Shown here piece by piece: positions 19,909 through 29,460 of a stretch of 64,000 bases of DNA (positions are counted from its first letter, which is position 1; each line of letters starts with the position of its first letter). Below the pieces are notes generated by a model. That model was not told the DNA's origin, did not search any database, and saw only the letters and a program-made list of their open reading frames with translations. The position numbers and the translations under genes are program-made. The stretch comes from Rhizobium sp. R711 (GTDB lineage: Bacteria; Pseudomonadota; Alphaproteobacteria; Rhizobiales; Rhizobiaceae). The DNA lies in NCBI RefSeq assembly GCF_002211365.1, contig NZ_LOKZ01000002.1, positions 124,001-188,000 of the forward strand, written 5' to 3'.

Positions 19909-20330
19909 CGATCAACGAGGCGGTTGAGCTGCCTAGACGTCGCGGTGCAACCGGATGAAACCTTCGACCCAGGTCATCGCTTTCCTCTTCGTCGTGATAT
20001 GCCGGCTCAAGCGGTCCTGAGATCCGCGACAACCATGTCGCTGATTGCGATAGCTTGTCAGTCATCTTTTATTTGTATTGGGCGCCGACGGCCCCGGAAT
20101 TGGCGCCAAACCAAATGCTTCGGCTCCCGAGAAATCTTAGGGGCGAGGCCTAACAGATGTGGGCTTGCCGGGCTCATTTCTAAAGTTTAGCTGCGTCAAA
20201 GGAGCAAGCCGATTTCGAAAGGGGGCTTCAAATGGGATGCCATTCCAGCTTCCAGGCTGGAACAGAAACATTCTTCGTTTCATTATACGACCAACTTGGT
20301 AGAGTTTCGGCCGCAACGAAGGAGGTTTCC
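19909..20330. promoter_or_regulatory. Leader region of sulfate importer with hairpin
   Basis: No gene was found in these 422 bases. TTCCAGC at 20243-20249 and GCTGGAA at 20256-20262 form a perfect 7-base stem with a 6-base loop about 70 bases before the binding-protein start. The stretch probably contains the promoter and an untranslated leader of the sulfate importer operon. The hairpin could be an operator or an RNA element; no known sulfur riboswitch consensus was recognised. Confidence 0.4.
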
Positions 20331-21356
20331 ATGCAGTCTATAAGGATCACAAGGCTTCTCGCGGCTGTGGCGCTGGCAGGCAGCGTCGCAATCGGCGCTG
20401 TCGCCCCCGCACTCGCGGATCAGACGCTTCTCAACGTATCCTACGATCCGACCAGAGAACTCTATAAGGACTTCAATGCCGCCTTCGCTGCGAAGTGGCA
20501 GAAGGACACTGGTGAAGCTGTGACCATCAAGGCTTCGCATGGTGGATCCGGGGCGCAAGCGCGGTCGGTGATCGACGGGCTTGATGCCGATGTCGTCACC
20601 CTTGCGCTGGAGGGCGATATCGACGCGATCGCCTCCAAGACAGGCAAGATTCCCGCCGATTGGAAAACGAAGTTCCCGAATAATTCGACGCCCTATACGT
20701 CGACGATCGTCTTCCTTGTTCGCAAGGGCAATCCAAAGGCCATCAAGGACTGGGCCGATCTTGTCAAGGACGACGTCCAGGTCATCACCCCCAACCCAAA
20801 GACGTCGGGCGGCGCCCGCTGGAACTTCCTTGCGGCCTGGGCCTGGGCAAAGCAGGCCAATGGCGGCGATGACGCCAAGGCACAGGAATACGTGACGAAG
20901 CTGCTGCAGCATGTTCCGGTTCTCGATACCGGCGCGCGCGGCGCAACGACGACGTTCGTCCAGCGCGGCCTCGGCGACGTTCTTCTTGCGTGGGAAAACG
21001 AAGCTTATCTCTCGCTCGAAGAACTTGGCCCCGACCAGTTCGAGATCATCACGCCGACCTTTTCGATCCGCGCTGACCCGCCGGTCGCCGTCGTCGACGG
21101 CAATGTCGACAAGAAGGGCACCCGCAAACTCGCCGAAGCCTATTTGAATTATCTCTACTCGGACGAGGGTCAGAAGATTGCAGCGAAGCACTTTTACCGG
21201 CCAACCAAGCCCGAAGTGGCCGACAAGGCAGACATTGCGCGCTTCCCGGACCTGAAACTGGCGACGATCGACGACTTCGGCGGCTGGAAGGTTGCGCAGC
21301 CGAAATTCTTCGGCGATGGCGGCGTATTTGACCAAATCTACAAGCCGGCACAATAA
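20331..21356 (+). CDS. sbp: Sulfate/thiosulfate periplasmic binding protein
   Basis: 341 residues from the ATG at 20331, preceded by AAGGAGG at 20319-20325; a longer frame to 20232 lacks a ribosome site and would bury the signal peptide. The signal peptide ends around [12 protein letters not shown] (cleavage near residue 30). [15 protein letters not shown] and the [15 protein letters not shown] motif are diagnostic of the sulfate-binding Sbp/CysP family, where backbone NH groups hold the unhydrated sulfate. It is the first gene of a complete importer operon followed 8 bases later by cysT. Sulfate versus thiosulfate preference cannot be decided. Confidence 0.94.
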   Translation: MQSIRITRLLAAVALAGSVAIGAVAPALADQTLLNVSYDPTRELYKDFNAAFAAKWQKDTGEAVTIKASHGGSGAQARSVIDGLDADVVTLALEGDIDAIASKTGKIPADWKTKFPNNSTPYTSTIVFLVRKGNPKAIKDWADLVKDDVQVITPNPKTSGGARWNFLAAWAWAKQANGGDDAKAQEYVTKLLQHVPVLDTGARGATTTFVQRGLGDVLLAWENEAYLSLEELGPDQFEIITPTFSIRADPPVAVVDGNVDKKGTRKLAEAYLNYLYSDEGQKIAAKHFYRPTKPEVADKADIARFPDLKLATIDDFGGWKVAQPKFFGDGGVFDQIYKPAQ

Positions 21357-21364
21357 TAGGTCGC

Positions 21365-22222
21365 ATGAGAGTACATAGCCCCACGCGGTGGCGGTTCAGA
21401 CGGCCGAGCGTCATTCCAGGCTTTGGAATGGCGCTCGGCCTTACCTTGACCTGGCTCACCCTTCTCATCCTGATACCGCTTTCTGGCCTGGCCTGGCGGT
21501 CGAGCGAGCTTGGCTGGTCAAAGTTCCTGGCCATTGCTTTCGATCCTCGCACGCTTAGCGCTCTTCGCATCAGCTTTGGCGCCGCCTTTGCGGCGGCATG
21601 CGTCAATGCGGCCTTCGGCGTCGTGCTGGCCTGGGTACTCGTGCGATATCGCTTCCCAGGCAAGCGCATCATCGATGCCATGGTCGATCTGCCGTTTGCG
21701 CTGCCGACCGCCGTCGCTGGTATCGCGCTGGCGACGCTTTATGCCCCGAACGGCTGGATCGGCCAGTTTCTGACGCCACTCGGCATCAAGATCGCTTTCA
21801 CGCCAGTCGGTATCGTTATCGCGCTCGTCTTTGTTGGCTTGCCATTCGTGGTGCGCACTGTGCAGCCGGTTATGGAAGAGATCGACAAGGAAGTCGAGGA
21901 GGCCGCAGCAACGCTCGGCGCCACTCGTCTCCAGACGATCTTTCGTGTGCTACTGCCGGGGTTGGCGCCTCCTGTCCTGACCGGCTTCGCGCTCGCCTTT
22001 GCCCGCGGCGTCGGCGAATATGGGTCGGTGATCTTCATAGCCGGTAATCTTCCGTTCAAGTCGGAGATCGCGCCGTTGCTGATCGTCATCAAACTTGAGG
22101 AATATAATTACGCGGCCGCGACAGGCATCGCGGCTGTGATGCTGGTGATCTCGTTTGCCATGCTGCTGATCATCAACGTCATCCAGAGCTGGAGCAGACG
22201 GAGGTATGGTTATGGCGCTTGA
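21365..22222 (+). CDS. cysT: Sulfate/thiosulfate ABC permease CysT
   Basis: 285 residues. Inner-membrane permease with about six helices, the [19 protein letters not shown] segment typical of CysT (CysU), and the EAA loop [21 protein letters not shown] around residue 180. [14 protein letters not shown] follows and is shared by sulfate permeases. It forms the channel with CysW, whose start lies inside its last codons. The position between the binding protein and CysW is the standard order. Confidence 0.94.
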   Translation: MRVHSPTRWRFRRPSVIPGFGMALGLTLTWLTLLILIPLSGLAWRSSELGWSKFLAIAFDPRTLSALRISFGAAFAAACVNAAFGVVLAWVLVRYRFPGKRIIDAMVDLPFALPTAVAGIALATLYAPNGWIGQFLTPLGIKIAFTPVGIVIALVFVGLPFVVRTVQPVMEEIDKEVEEAAATLGATRLQTIFRVLLPGLAPPVLTGFALAFARGVGEYGSVIFIAGNLPFKSEIAPLLIVIKLEEYNYAAATGIAAVMLVISFAMLLIINVIQSWSRRRYGYGA

Positions 22223-23084
22223 TACGAGTGTTCAGTCGAAAAAGGTGCGCTCCGCCGTTACCGAACACCGGTTCGCACGTTGGACGCTGATCCTTGCTTC
22301 CATGATCTTCCTGACGCTGATCCTGCTTTTGCCGTTATCGGCGGTCTTCGTCGAGGCGTTTCGAAAGGGTGCGGGACCGTTCCTCGAGGCATTGCAGGAC
22401 GCGGAGACTTTTTCGGCCATACGATTGACCCTTATCGTTGCTGGCGTCAGCGTGCCTCTCAACCTGATCTTCGGCGTGGCGGCTGCCTGGGCGATCGCCA
22501 AGTTCGAATTCAAGGGAAAGGCTCTGCTGACAACGTTGATCGACCTGCCCTTTTCGGTCTCGCCCGTCATTTCGGGTCTGGTCTTCGTCCTCTTGCTGGG
22601 TGCCAATACCTACCTTGGCCATTGGCTCAGCGCCCACGACATCAAGATTCTGTTCGCCGTGCCCGGCCTGATCCTGGCCACGATGTTCGTCACCTTTCCT
22701 TTCGTGGCACGCGAACTGATCCCGCTCATGCAGGAACAGGGAACCGGTGACGAAGAGGCAGCACTTTCGCTCGGTGCCAGCGGGTGGCAAACCTTCTGGC
22801 ATGTGACTTTGCCGAATATCAAGTGGGGTCTGCTTTACGGCGTACTGCTCTGCAACGCCCGCGCCATGGGCGAGTTCGGCGCCGTGTCGGTCGTCTCCGG
22901 TCATATCAGGGGACAGACGAACACCATGCCGTTGCAGGTGGAAATTCTCTATAACGAGTACAATTTCACCGGCGCGTTCGCCGTTGCCACCCTGCTTGCC
23001 TTGCTTGCGCTCGTAACCCTTGTCTTGAAGACGCTGCTCGAGATGCGATACAGCGAAGAAATCGCCGCCAGCCGGCGGCACTGA
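22212..23084 (+). CDS. cysW: Sulfate/thiosulfate ABC permease CysW
   Basis: 290 residues from the ATG at 22212, chosen because GGAGGT at 22200-22205 is six bases upstream; an ATG at 22206 abuts that site. The gene overlaps the end of cysT by 11 bases. Motifs include [19 protein letters not shown], the EAA loop [20 protein letters not shown] and [19 protein letters not shown], all characteristic of CysW. It is the second channel subunit of the importer. Confidence 0.94.
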   Translation: MALDTSVQSKKVRSAVTEHRFARWTLILASMIFLTLILLLPLSAVFVEAFRKGAGPFLEALQDAETFSAIRLTLIVAGVSVPLNLIFGVAAAWAIAKFEFKGKALLTTLIDLPFSVSPVISGLVFVLLLGANTYLGHWLSAHDIKILFAVPGLILATMFVTFPFVARELIPLMQEQGTGDEEAALSLGASGWQTFWHVTLPNIKWGLLYGVLLCNARAMGEFGAVSVVSGHIRGQTNTMPLQVEILYNEYNFTGAFAVATLLALLALVTLVLKTLLEMRYSEEIAASRRH

Positions 23085-23094
23085 AGGAATAAGA

Positions 23095-24132
23095 ATGGAA
23101 GTTCGCGTACAAAACCTGCGCAAGGAGTTCGACCGCTTTCCGGCGCTTCACGACGTCTCGCTCGACATCCGCTCCGGTGAGCTGATTGCGCTGCTGGGGC
23201 CGTCCGGATCCGGCAAGACGACTCTGCTACGCCTTATCGCGGGTCTCGAGAGCCCGACGGAAGGATCGATCTTTTTCGGCGACGAGGACGCGTCGAAGAA
23301 GACCGTGCAGCAGCGCAACATCGGCTTCGTGTTCCAGCACTATGCCCTCTTCCGGCATATGACCGTGCTCGATAACGTCGCCTTTGGCCTCAACGTACGC
23401 CATGGCGCGCGACGCCCGCCCAAGGCGGAAATCCGCAGGCGAGCACTGGAACTTCTCGACCTTGTTCAGCTCTCGGGTCTCGAGAAGCGCTATCCGGCCC
23501 AGCTTTCCGGTGGCCAGCGCCAGCGCGTTGCGCTCGCGCGCGCCATGGCAGTCGAACCGAACGTGCTCCTGCTCGACGAGCCTTTCGGCGCGCTCGACGC
23601 CCAGGTGCGCAGGGACCTGCGCAAATGGCTGCGCGAAATCCATGATCGCACCGGTCATACGACAGTTTTCGTCACCCATGACCAGGACGAGGCAATGGAA
23701 TTGGCCGACCGCGTCGTTGTCATGAGCCAGGGCGCGATCGAGCAGGTCGGAACACCCGATGACGTTTATGACAGCCCGAACTCGCCTTTCGTCTTCGGCT
23801 TTGTCGGACAGTCCAATTGTCTCGACGTGAGGGTCAATGGCGGCGAGATCTGGTTCGAGGACCGGCCGCTCGGGCTGATTGCCGCAGGCGAAGCGGATGG
23901 GGACTCGCAGATCTATTTCCGACCGCATGACATCGAATTGCGCGATGGCTGTGGCGGCTGCATCGCCGGCTTGCTGACGACGAGCCGGCGCGTTGCCGGC
24001 ACGCGCCACATCGAGGTTGATATCGGCAAAGGGCATCCGCCGATCGAGCTGGAACTGTCGCCGGGGCAGGCCGGGACCCTCGATCGCAGCAGGATCGCCT
24101 TTCGACCGACACGATGGAAATTGTTCCGATAG
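23095..24132 (+). CDS. cysA: Sulfate/thiosulfate ABC ATPase CysA
   Basis: 345 residues, the energising subunit. Walker A GPSGSGKTT is near residues 35-43, Q-loop QHYALFRHMTVLDNV, signature LSGGQRQRVALARA near 133, Walker B LLLDEPFGALDAQ near 155, and the H-loop in VTHDQDEAMELAD. The C-terminal TOBE-like domain includes YFRPHDIEL. FRHMTVLDNVAFGL is typical of CysA. It completes a four-gene sulfate importer; no sulfate reductase genes are adjacent. Confidence 0.95.
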   Translation: MEVRVQNLRKEFDRFPALHDVSLDIRSGELIALLGPSGSGKTTLLRLIAGLESPTEGSIFFGDEDASKKTVQQRNIGFVFQHYALFRHMTVLDNVAFGLNVRHGARRPPKAEIRRRALELLDLVQLSGLEKRYPAQLSGGQRQRVALARAMAVEPNVLLLDEPFGALDAQVRRDLRKWLREIHDRTGHTTVFVTHDQDEAMELADRVVVMSQGAIEQVGTPDDVYDSPNSPFVFGFVGQSNCLDVRVNGGEIWFEDRPLGLIAAGEADGDSQIYFRPHDIELRDGCGGCIAGLLTTSRRVAGTRHIEVDIGKGHPPIELELSPGQAGTLDRSRIAFRPTRWKLFR

Positions 24133-24168
24133 CAGTGCGACAAGTCAACGCTCGCGTCTTCTGCGCTC

Positions 24169-24198
24169 CGAATCAGCTCGCGATGGCTCGCTGATTCG
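24169..24198 (+). terminator. Possible terminator hairpin after cysA
   Basis: CGAATCAGC at 24169-24177 and GCTGATTCG at 24190-24198 form a perfect 9-base stem with a 12-base loop, 36 bases after the cysA stop. There is no T-run behind it, so it may be a processing or Rho-associated structure instead of an intrinsic terminator. Confidence 0.4.
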
Positions 24199-24409
24199 CC
24201 CGTAATGCGCGCTTGGCATCCCCGCAGCTGGTCAGAAATACCGTCGATTTCAGTGGTGGTGGAAGCGCGAATCGGCCTGCCTAGGCGGGTAAAAGGCGGC
24301 CAAATCAAATTGTGATACTAATTGGGTTTGAAATTTACCAGAAACGCAGTTAGAAAAGCGACCACTTAATCGAGAAGGGCTTACTACACCAAATAGGGGG
24401 CACCTGCCA

Positions 24410-25237
24410 TTGAGGGCGCATCTAGCGTTGGGAAAATCTCTCGCCGGGATCTTGATTGCGGGCGTGGCGGCTGCAGGCTGCACGACCGCACAACAACCGG
24501 CTCCAAAGGTGGTGAGCCAAGCCACCAAGTCCAAGAATGCGGCGCAAGCGGCGCAGTCGACCAAAGTCACCTTCAATTACACCGCCAAGGATCGCGATTG
24601 CCTGAAGCGGGCAATGTACTTTGAATCCGAGCATTCGGATCGCGACGGCTACATGGCGGTCGGAACGGTGGTCATGAACCGCCTGACCTCGGGGGCCTAT
24701 CCCGATTCAATCTGTGGTGTCGTTGCTCAACAGAGGCAGTTTGCGCCTGGCGTGATGACGCGCGAAGTCGAGCCGATGGCCGAGATCGAACTGACCGATG
24801 CTGCCGACGCAATCTTGCGTGGCGAACGACATCCAGGCGTCAAGGACGCGATGTTCTTTCACACGGACGGCCTGACGTTCCCGTATCGAAATATGCATTA
24901 TGTGACGATTGCCGGCGGCAATGCGTTCTACGAGAAGCGCGGCCGGGATGGCGAGCTGCAAACGCCGGCACCGCTGCCCTCATATGAGGTTGCAATGAAC
25001 TATCTGCCTGGCCAGAGCATGATGCCGGCGCAGTTTTCGGCGCTTGTTCCAACGACCGTCCCGGTGCCGATCCCCATGCCAGGCCCTGTGGCGACCTTGG
25101 GAACGGAACCGGCCGTTCCAGCACCGACGGAAGCAGTGGTGCCCGTCAGTACGGAGGCGGTGATCCCGGTCGCCATTCCGACGCCGAGACCAGACCTGAA
25201 TAGTGCCGTGTTGCGCGGCAGCCTCGCCCACGGCTGA
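24410..25237 (+). CDS. SleB-type cell wall hydrolase lipoprotein
   Basis: 275 residues from a TTG at 24410, supported by AGGGGG nine bases upstream and by the lipoprotein signal sequence it opens: hydrophobic LAGILIAGVAAAG followed by Cys24, a lipobox. The mature protein has a low-complexity linker (residues 25-55) and the Hydrolase_2 (SleB) domain at about 58-170, with the likely catalytic Glu in MYFESEHSD (E72) and the GTVVMNR helix. The C-terminal third is rich in Pro, Val and Thr with repeated short TEAVVPVSTEAVIPV units. Such lytic transglycosylase-like enzymes trim peptidoglycan in vegetative alphaproteobacteria. It converges with the ABC ATPase gene nine bases away. Confidence 0.85.
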   Translation: MRAHLALGKSLAGILIAGVAAAGCTTAQQPAPKVVSQATKSKNAAQAAQSTKVTFNYTAKDRDCLKRAMYFESEHSDRDGYMAVGTVVMNRLTSGAYPDSICGVVAQQRQFAPGVMTREVEPMAEIELTDAADAILRGERHPGVKDAMFFHTDGLTFPYRNMHYVTIAGGNAFYEKRGRDGELQTPAPLPSYEVAMNYLPGQSMMPAQFSALVPTTVPVPIPMPGPVATLGTEPAVPAPTEAVVPVSTEAVIPVAIPTPRPDLNSAVLRGSLAHG

Positions 25238-25246
25238 GGCTGCTTC

Positions 25247-26302
25247 CTATTTTGCCCTGTTTCCATCCGTGTCGAAGACGTGCAGGTGTTGCGCGGGGAA
25301 CGACACGTTGACCGTCGGACCTGATGTCAGCGCGGCCCGATCCAGCGTGAAGATCTTGAACGGCAGGCCGTGCAGCGACAGATGCAGGATGAGGCCAAAT
25401 CCGGTCGGCTCGACCAGTTCGACGTTCGCGTTCAAACCGTCCCGATCGGTAATGACCACATGCTCCGGCCGAATCCCCAACGTGACCTTGGTACCGTTTG
25501 GCAGCGACAGCGGCGTAGCCAGCGGCACGACCGTCCCGTCCTTCAGGCGGACACCGCCGTTTTCATAGGTTGCGTCGAGGAAATTCATGCCCGGCGAGCC
25601 GATGAAGCCGGCAACGAAAAGGTTGGCAGGACGATCGTAAAGTTCGAGCGGGCTGCCGACCTGCTGGACGACGCCGCCATGCATGGCGACGATCCGGTCG
25701 GCCAGCGTCATCGCCTCGATCTGGTCGTGGGTGACGTAGATCGACGTCGCCTTGAGATCGCCATGCAGTTTCTTGATCTCCGCGCGCATCTGTTCGCGCA
25801 GGCGGGCGTCGAGGTTCGACAGCGGCTCATCAAAAAGGAAGGCCTTCGGCTGGCGCACGATGGCGCGTCCCATGGCGACGCGCTGGCGCTGGCCGCCCGA
25901 AAGCGCCTTTGGACGGCGTTCGAGCAGCGGGTCGAGGCCGAGCTTGGAGGCTGCAGCCCCGACGGCGCTTGCGATCTTTTCTTTCGCCGTTTTTCGCAGC
26001 TTCAGGCTATAGCTCATGTTGCCGGCGACATTCATGTGCGGATAGAGCGCGTAGGACTGGAACACCATGGCGATGTCACGATCCTTCGGATGCAGTTCGT
26101 TGACGCGATTACCGGCTATGCGGATCTCGCCGCCGGTGACGTCCTCAAGGCCTGCGATCATGCGCAGCAAGGTGGACTTGCCGCAGCCGGATGGACCGAC
26201 GAGCACGACGAACTCGCCGTCCTTGATCCTCAGGTCGACGTCGTGCAGCACCTTGACGGGGCCGTAGGCCTTCTTGACGTTCTGGATATCGATCGATGCC
26301 AT
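25247..26302 (-). CDS. Sugar-type (UgpC/MalK) ABC ATPase
   Basis: 351 residues. Walker A GPSGCGKST near residues 37-45, signature LSGGQRQRVAMGRA near 135, Walker B FLFDEPLSNLDARL near 158 and H-loop TSIYVTHDQIEAMTL are all present. The C-terminal MalK-like regulatory (TOBE) domain covers about 240-351 with LGIRPEHV. It powers the two permeases encoded just upstream. UgpC-like ATPases can serve several carbohydrate importers. It is the last gene of the operon that begins with the FadR-type regulator. Confidence 0.92.
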   Translation of the reverse strand: MASIDIQNVKKAYGPVKVLHDVDLRIKDGEFVVLVGPSGCGKSTLLRMIAGLEDVTGGEIRIAGNRVNELHPKDRDIAMVFQSYALYPHMNVAGNMSYSLKLRKTAKEKIASAVGAAASKLGLDPLLERRPKALSGGQRQRVAMGRAIVRQPKAFLFDEPLSNLDARLREQMRAEIKKLHGDLKATSIYVTHDQIEAMTLADRIVAMHGGVVQQVGSPLELYDRPANLFVAGFIGSPGMNFLDATYENGGVRLKDGTVVPLATPLSLPNGTKVTLGIRPEHVVITDRDGLNANVELVEPTGFGLILHLSLHGLPFKIFTLDRAALTSGPTVNVSFPAQHLHVFDTDGNRAK

Positions 26303-26306
26303 TTGA

Positions 26307-27137
26307 TTAACCCTTGACCGCGCCGGCCGTCAGGCCCTGGACGAGATAACGCTGGATGAGCAGGAAGAAGAGACCGGCCGGGATGAGCGCGAGCACGCCC
26401 GCCGCCATCATCTGCCCGAAGTCCACGGAGAACTTCGAAACGAAGGTCAAAAGCCCGACCGGGAAGGTTGCTGCGTCGTTGCCGTTGATCAGCATGAGGG
26501 CAAAGAGCAGTTCGCTCCACGCGGCGGTAAAGACGAAGCCGAGCGTTGCCGCAATACCAGGCAGCGTCAGCGGCAGGATGATCTGCCGGAAGGCGGTAAA
26601 CTGCGTTGCGCCGTCGATCATCGCCGCTTCCTCGAGATCCTTCGGGATGCCATCGAAGAACGACTGCATCAGGAAGGTGGCGAAGGGCACGTTGAAGGCA
26701 GTGTAGACGACGACAAGGCCGGTGAGGCTGTTCGTCAGGTGCAGTGGCGTCAGGATTTTGAAGATTGGCGCAACCAGCATGACAAGCGGAAACATCTGGG
26801 TCAGCAGCATCAGCGCGACGATCCAGTACTTGGCCCGGAAATTGAACCGCGACAGCGCGTAGCCGGAGAGCGAAGCGCAGATCGTCACGACAACGGCTGT
26901 CGAGGCCGACACGACCAGACTGTTCTTGAAGAAGGTCGGAAAGGCACTGTGCTGGATGACGAAGGAATAGTGTTCCCAGGTCGTCCGCGAAGGCCACATC
27001 CGGACCCCCTCGGTATAGAGAAGGTCGTTCGGCGTCACCGACACCTTGAGAAGCCAGTACAGCGGAAACAGCGCAAAAACGATGTAGCAGAAAATGGCCA
27101 GGCGATGGGCGATGGTGGGGAGAATGGATCGCTTCAT
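26307..27137 (-). CDS. MalG-type ABC permease
   Basis: 276 residues, a carbohydrate-type (CUT1) inner-membrane permease with six helices. The EAA motif is EEAAMIDGATQFTAFRQIILP near residues 172-192. The helix MLLTQMFPLVMLVAP is typical of this class. It partners the permease encoded at 27142-28077, four bases upstream. Family substrates are sugars, polyols or glycerol phosphate; the adjacent lyase gene raises the question of a different cargo. Confidence 0.9.
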   Translation of the reverse strand: MKRSILPTIAHRLAIFCYIVFALFPLYWLLKVSVTPNDLLYTEGVRMWPSRTTWEHYSFVIQHSAFPTFFKNSLVVSASTAVVVTICASLSGYALSRFNFRAKYWIVALMLLTQMFPLVMLVAPIFKILTPLHLTNSLTGLVVVYTAFNVPFATFLMQSFFDGIPKDLEEAAMIDGATQFTAFRQIILPLTLPGIAATLGFVFTAAWSELLFALMLINGNDAATFPVGLLTFVSKFSVDFGQMMAAGVLALIPAGLFFLLIQRYLVQGLTAGAVKG

Positions 27138-27141
27138 GGCG

Positions 27142-28077
27142 TCAGTCCTTGTTCAGCAGGGTCTGCCGCAGCAGGATGATCAGCATCGAATAGGCAAGCA
27201 GCAGCACCAGCAGCACTAGCGCGATCGCCGAGGCGTAACCGAAGTCCAGGCGCTTGAAGGCCTGCGTGAAGATGTAGCTTGCGACGATCTGTGTGCGGTC
27301 GGCCGGCCCGCCGCCGGTCATGACAACGATCAGGTCGGCGAAGTTGGACACCCAGACCGTGCGCAAGAGCACGGTGATGGCAATGGTTGGTGCGAGAAAG
27401 GGCAAGGTGATCGAACGGAAACGCTGGAACCAGCCAGCGCCGTCGATGGAGGCTGCCTCGTAAAGATCGCGCGGGATTGCCTGGAGTGCGGCAAGCAGCG
27501 TGATTGCGAAGAAGGGGATGCCCCACCAGACATTGGCGATAATTGGTCCCCACATGGCATGTTGCGGATCGGAGAGGATGTTGCCGGCCTCGCTCATCAG
27601 GCCGAGCGCAAACAGCCAGTGCGGGATTGGCCCGATTACCGGATTGAAGAGCCACGCCCAGTTGAGGCCGGCAAGAAAGGACGGAACAGCCCAGGGCAGG
27701 AAGACGAGCGCCTGCACGACGCCCCTGCCCCAGAACGGCTTGTCGAGCAAAAGCGCGAGAATGAGGCCGAAGACGAATTGCAGCAGGACGGAGGCGCCTG
27801 TCCACCAGAGCGTATTTTTTAATGCACCATAGAAGGCTGCGTCTTTCGAAAGTGCTCGAAAATGCTCAACCCCGACAAAGCCGCCCGAAAACGGATTGAG
27901 CAGCTGGATGTCGCGAAACGCGTAAGATACCCCGATCACCAGCGGCACCAGCATGACCGCAATGATCAGGATCAGCGATGGCGCGCTGTAAAGATAGGGT
28001 TCGCAGGCATCGGCGACGCGCTTCAGCCAAGGGCGTCTGTCCTGGCGCCTGTCCAGCGTATCGGCAGTCATGGTCAT
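27142..28077 (-). CDS. MalF-type ABC permease
   Basis: 311 residues from the ATG at 28077 (MTMTADTLD); a frame to 28119 lies in hairpin sequence and is rejected. CUT1 permease with an N-terminal helix SLILIIAVMLVPLVIGVSYAF and the EAA motif YEAASIDGAGWFQRFRSITLP near residues 205-225. It forms the channel with the MalG-type subunit. The region between it and the binding-protein gene holds two strong hairpins that probably set the ratio of the proteins. Confidence 0.9.
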   Translation of the reverse strand: MTMTADTLDRRQDRRPWLKRVADACEPYLYSAPSLILIIAVMLVPLVIGVSYAFRDIQLLNPFSGGFVGVEHFRALSKDAAFYGALKNTLWWTGASVLLQFVFGLILALLLDKPFWGRGVVQALVFLPWAVPSFLAGLNWAWLFNPVIGPIPHWLFALGLMSEAGNILSDPQHAMWGPIIANVWWGIPFFAITLLAALQAIPRDLYEAASIDGAGWFQRFRSITLPFLAPTIAITVLLRTVWVSNFADLIVVMTGGGPADRTQIVASYIFTQAFKRLDFGYASAIALVLLVLLLAYSMLIILLRQTLLNKD

Positions 28078-28095
28078 CAGGCAAAAATCCGTTTC

Positions 28096-28152
28096 GCGGC
28101 GCGCTTTGCGCCGCCGCATGACATGAAAGAGGCGGCGGACAGGTCCGCCGCC
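28096..28152 (-). other. Two tandem hairpins between binding-protein and permease genes
   Basis: Going 3-prime of the binding-protein stop on the minus strand, the first hairpin has 10-base arms at 28131-28140 and 28143-28152 with a 2-base loop, and the second has 7-base arms at 28096-28102 and 28108-28114 with a 5-base loop. Structures of this kind after a binding-protein gene commonly stabilise its mRNA or attenuate read-through, giving excess binding protein. That role is inferred. Confidence 0.65.
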
Positions 28153-28161
28153 GGTGGTCCG

Positions 28162-29421
28162 TTACTTCTTGGCGAGGAACTTCTGCTGTGCCTTGGTCAG
28201 ATAGTCTGCCCACTGGTCAGCGAGCTCCTTCGGCGTGATGTCGCCGAGAAGCGCCTGCTGCGTCGTCTTGATGGCGAGCGAGTCCTTGAAGAAGGCGAAC
28301 TCCTCGAGGTAGGTCGGCATCACCGTCGGAACGACGTTCGGATCGGCCAGTTCCTCGAACCAGCCCTTGAACTGCTCGCCGGCATAGAAGGGATCCTTCT
28401 CGGCCGATGTGTGGACCGGGAGCGCACCCGTCCGCTTGTTCCACTCGATATTGCCTTCCGGACCCTCAAGCGTTTCGATGAGCTTCCAGGAAAGGTCCTT
28501 GTTCTGGCTCGTCGTAAACATCGACCACCCGGCAAAGCCGATTGTCGTGAACGCCTTGCCTGCTGGGCCGGTCGGCATCTTCGTCACGCCGAAATCATCC
28601 GGCTTCATGCGCTGGGCGATGGCGATCAGAGCGTCGGGATCCTGGTCGAGCATGGCGCAGGTGCCCGAATAGAAGCCTGCGACGGTTTCATTGAAGCCCC
28701 AGTTGACGCTGTCCTTCGGCGTCAGGCCCTTCTTATAGAGGTCGACGACCCATTCGAGACCCTTGACCCAGCCTTCGCTGTTCATCGTCGAGGTGCCGTC
28801 CTCGTTGAAGAACTTGTTGGAACCGGCCATCGTCGCGCCGAACATCACCCAGCCGTTCAGGCCGCCTGGACCACCGCGAAGGCAGTAGCCGGATTTGCCT
28901 GGGAGCTTGGAGACCTTTTGCGAGGCGGCGACAAAATCGTCGAGCGTCTTCGGCGGTTCGGCAACGCCTGCTTCCTGGAAGAGCTTCTTGTTGTAGAACA
29001 GCGCGCGCAGGTAGAAGCCGTAGGGCAGCATGTAGGCGGTGTTCTTAACGTCGCGGCCGAGTTCAAGCGCGCGCGGCGTCAGGCCCTTGGTGTGCTCCCA
29101 CTTGGCAAGGTAGGGCTCGAGGCTTTCAAGCATGCCATTGTTGGCATAGAGCGACAGCCAGGTGTCGGGCATTTCCATCACGTCTGGCGTGTCGCCGGCA
29201 GAAACCATTGTCGCGAACTTCTGGAAGGCTTCGTTCCAGGGCAGCGAGATGATGTCGACCTTGGTGCCGGGATTTGCGGCTTCGAACTTGCCGACGATCG
29301 ACTTCAGCGTCTCGGTGCGTTCGGGGCTGGTGATGACCTCGACCAGTTTCAGCGTGGTATCGGCAAGCGCCGTACCGGCCATCATCGTGGCGAGTAGAGT
29401 TGCGGTGATCAGTGTTTTCAT
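28162..29421 (-). CDS. Sugar-type extracellular substrate-binding protein
   Basis: 419 residues with a signal peptide MKTLITATLLATMMAG cleaved after TALA near residue 20. The mature part is a family-1 solute-binding protein (MalE/UgpB class): VITSPERTETLKSIVGKFEA, then DTPDVMEMPDTWLSLYANNG and the C-terminal FEELADPNVVPTVMPT region. It delivers ligand to the two permeases encoded downstream. The protein is of the carbohydrate type, but it is encoded 39 bases after a PLP-dependent transsulfuration-type enzyme, so the ligand could be unusual. Confidence 0.9.
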   Translation of the reverse strand: MKTLITATLLATMMAGTALADTTLKLVEVITSPERTETLKSIVGKFEAANPGTKVDIISLPWNEAFQKFATMVSAGDTPDVMEMPDTWLSLYANNGMLESLEPYLAKWEHTKGLTPRALELGRDVKNTAYMLPYGFYLRALFYNKKLFQEAGVAEPPKTLDDFVAASQKVSKLPGKSGYCLRGGPGGLNGWVMFGATMAGSNKFFNEDGTSTMNSEGWVKGLEWVVDLYKKGLTPKDSVNWGFNETVAGFYSGTCAMLDQDPDALIAIAQRMKPDDFGVTKMPTGPAGKAFTTIGFAGWSMFTTSQNKDLSWKLIETLEGPEGNIEWNKRTGALPVHTSAEKDPFYAGEQFKGWFEELADPNVVPTVMPTYLEEFAFFKDSLAIKTTQQALLGDITPKELADQWADYLTKAQQKFLAKK

Positions 29422-29460
29422 GCTTGCTCCCCTTTTTTCAGGTTTTTCAGGTTTCGAACG

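Noticed and set aside
20243..20262. SAM-type or other sulfur riboswitch before the sulfate importer
   Set aside because: Only a single short hairpin was found, and no conserved core of a known class could be matched.
24169..24198. tRNA or other small RNA gene after cysA
   Set aside because: The stem is isolated, and no cloverleaf or conserved arms could be drawn.
27862..29397. 511-codon plus-strand open frame
   Set aside because: Antisense to the sugar-type binding protein and permease genes, which are well supported; arginine- and histidine-rich composition is typical of a shadow frame.
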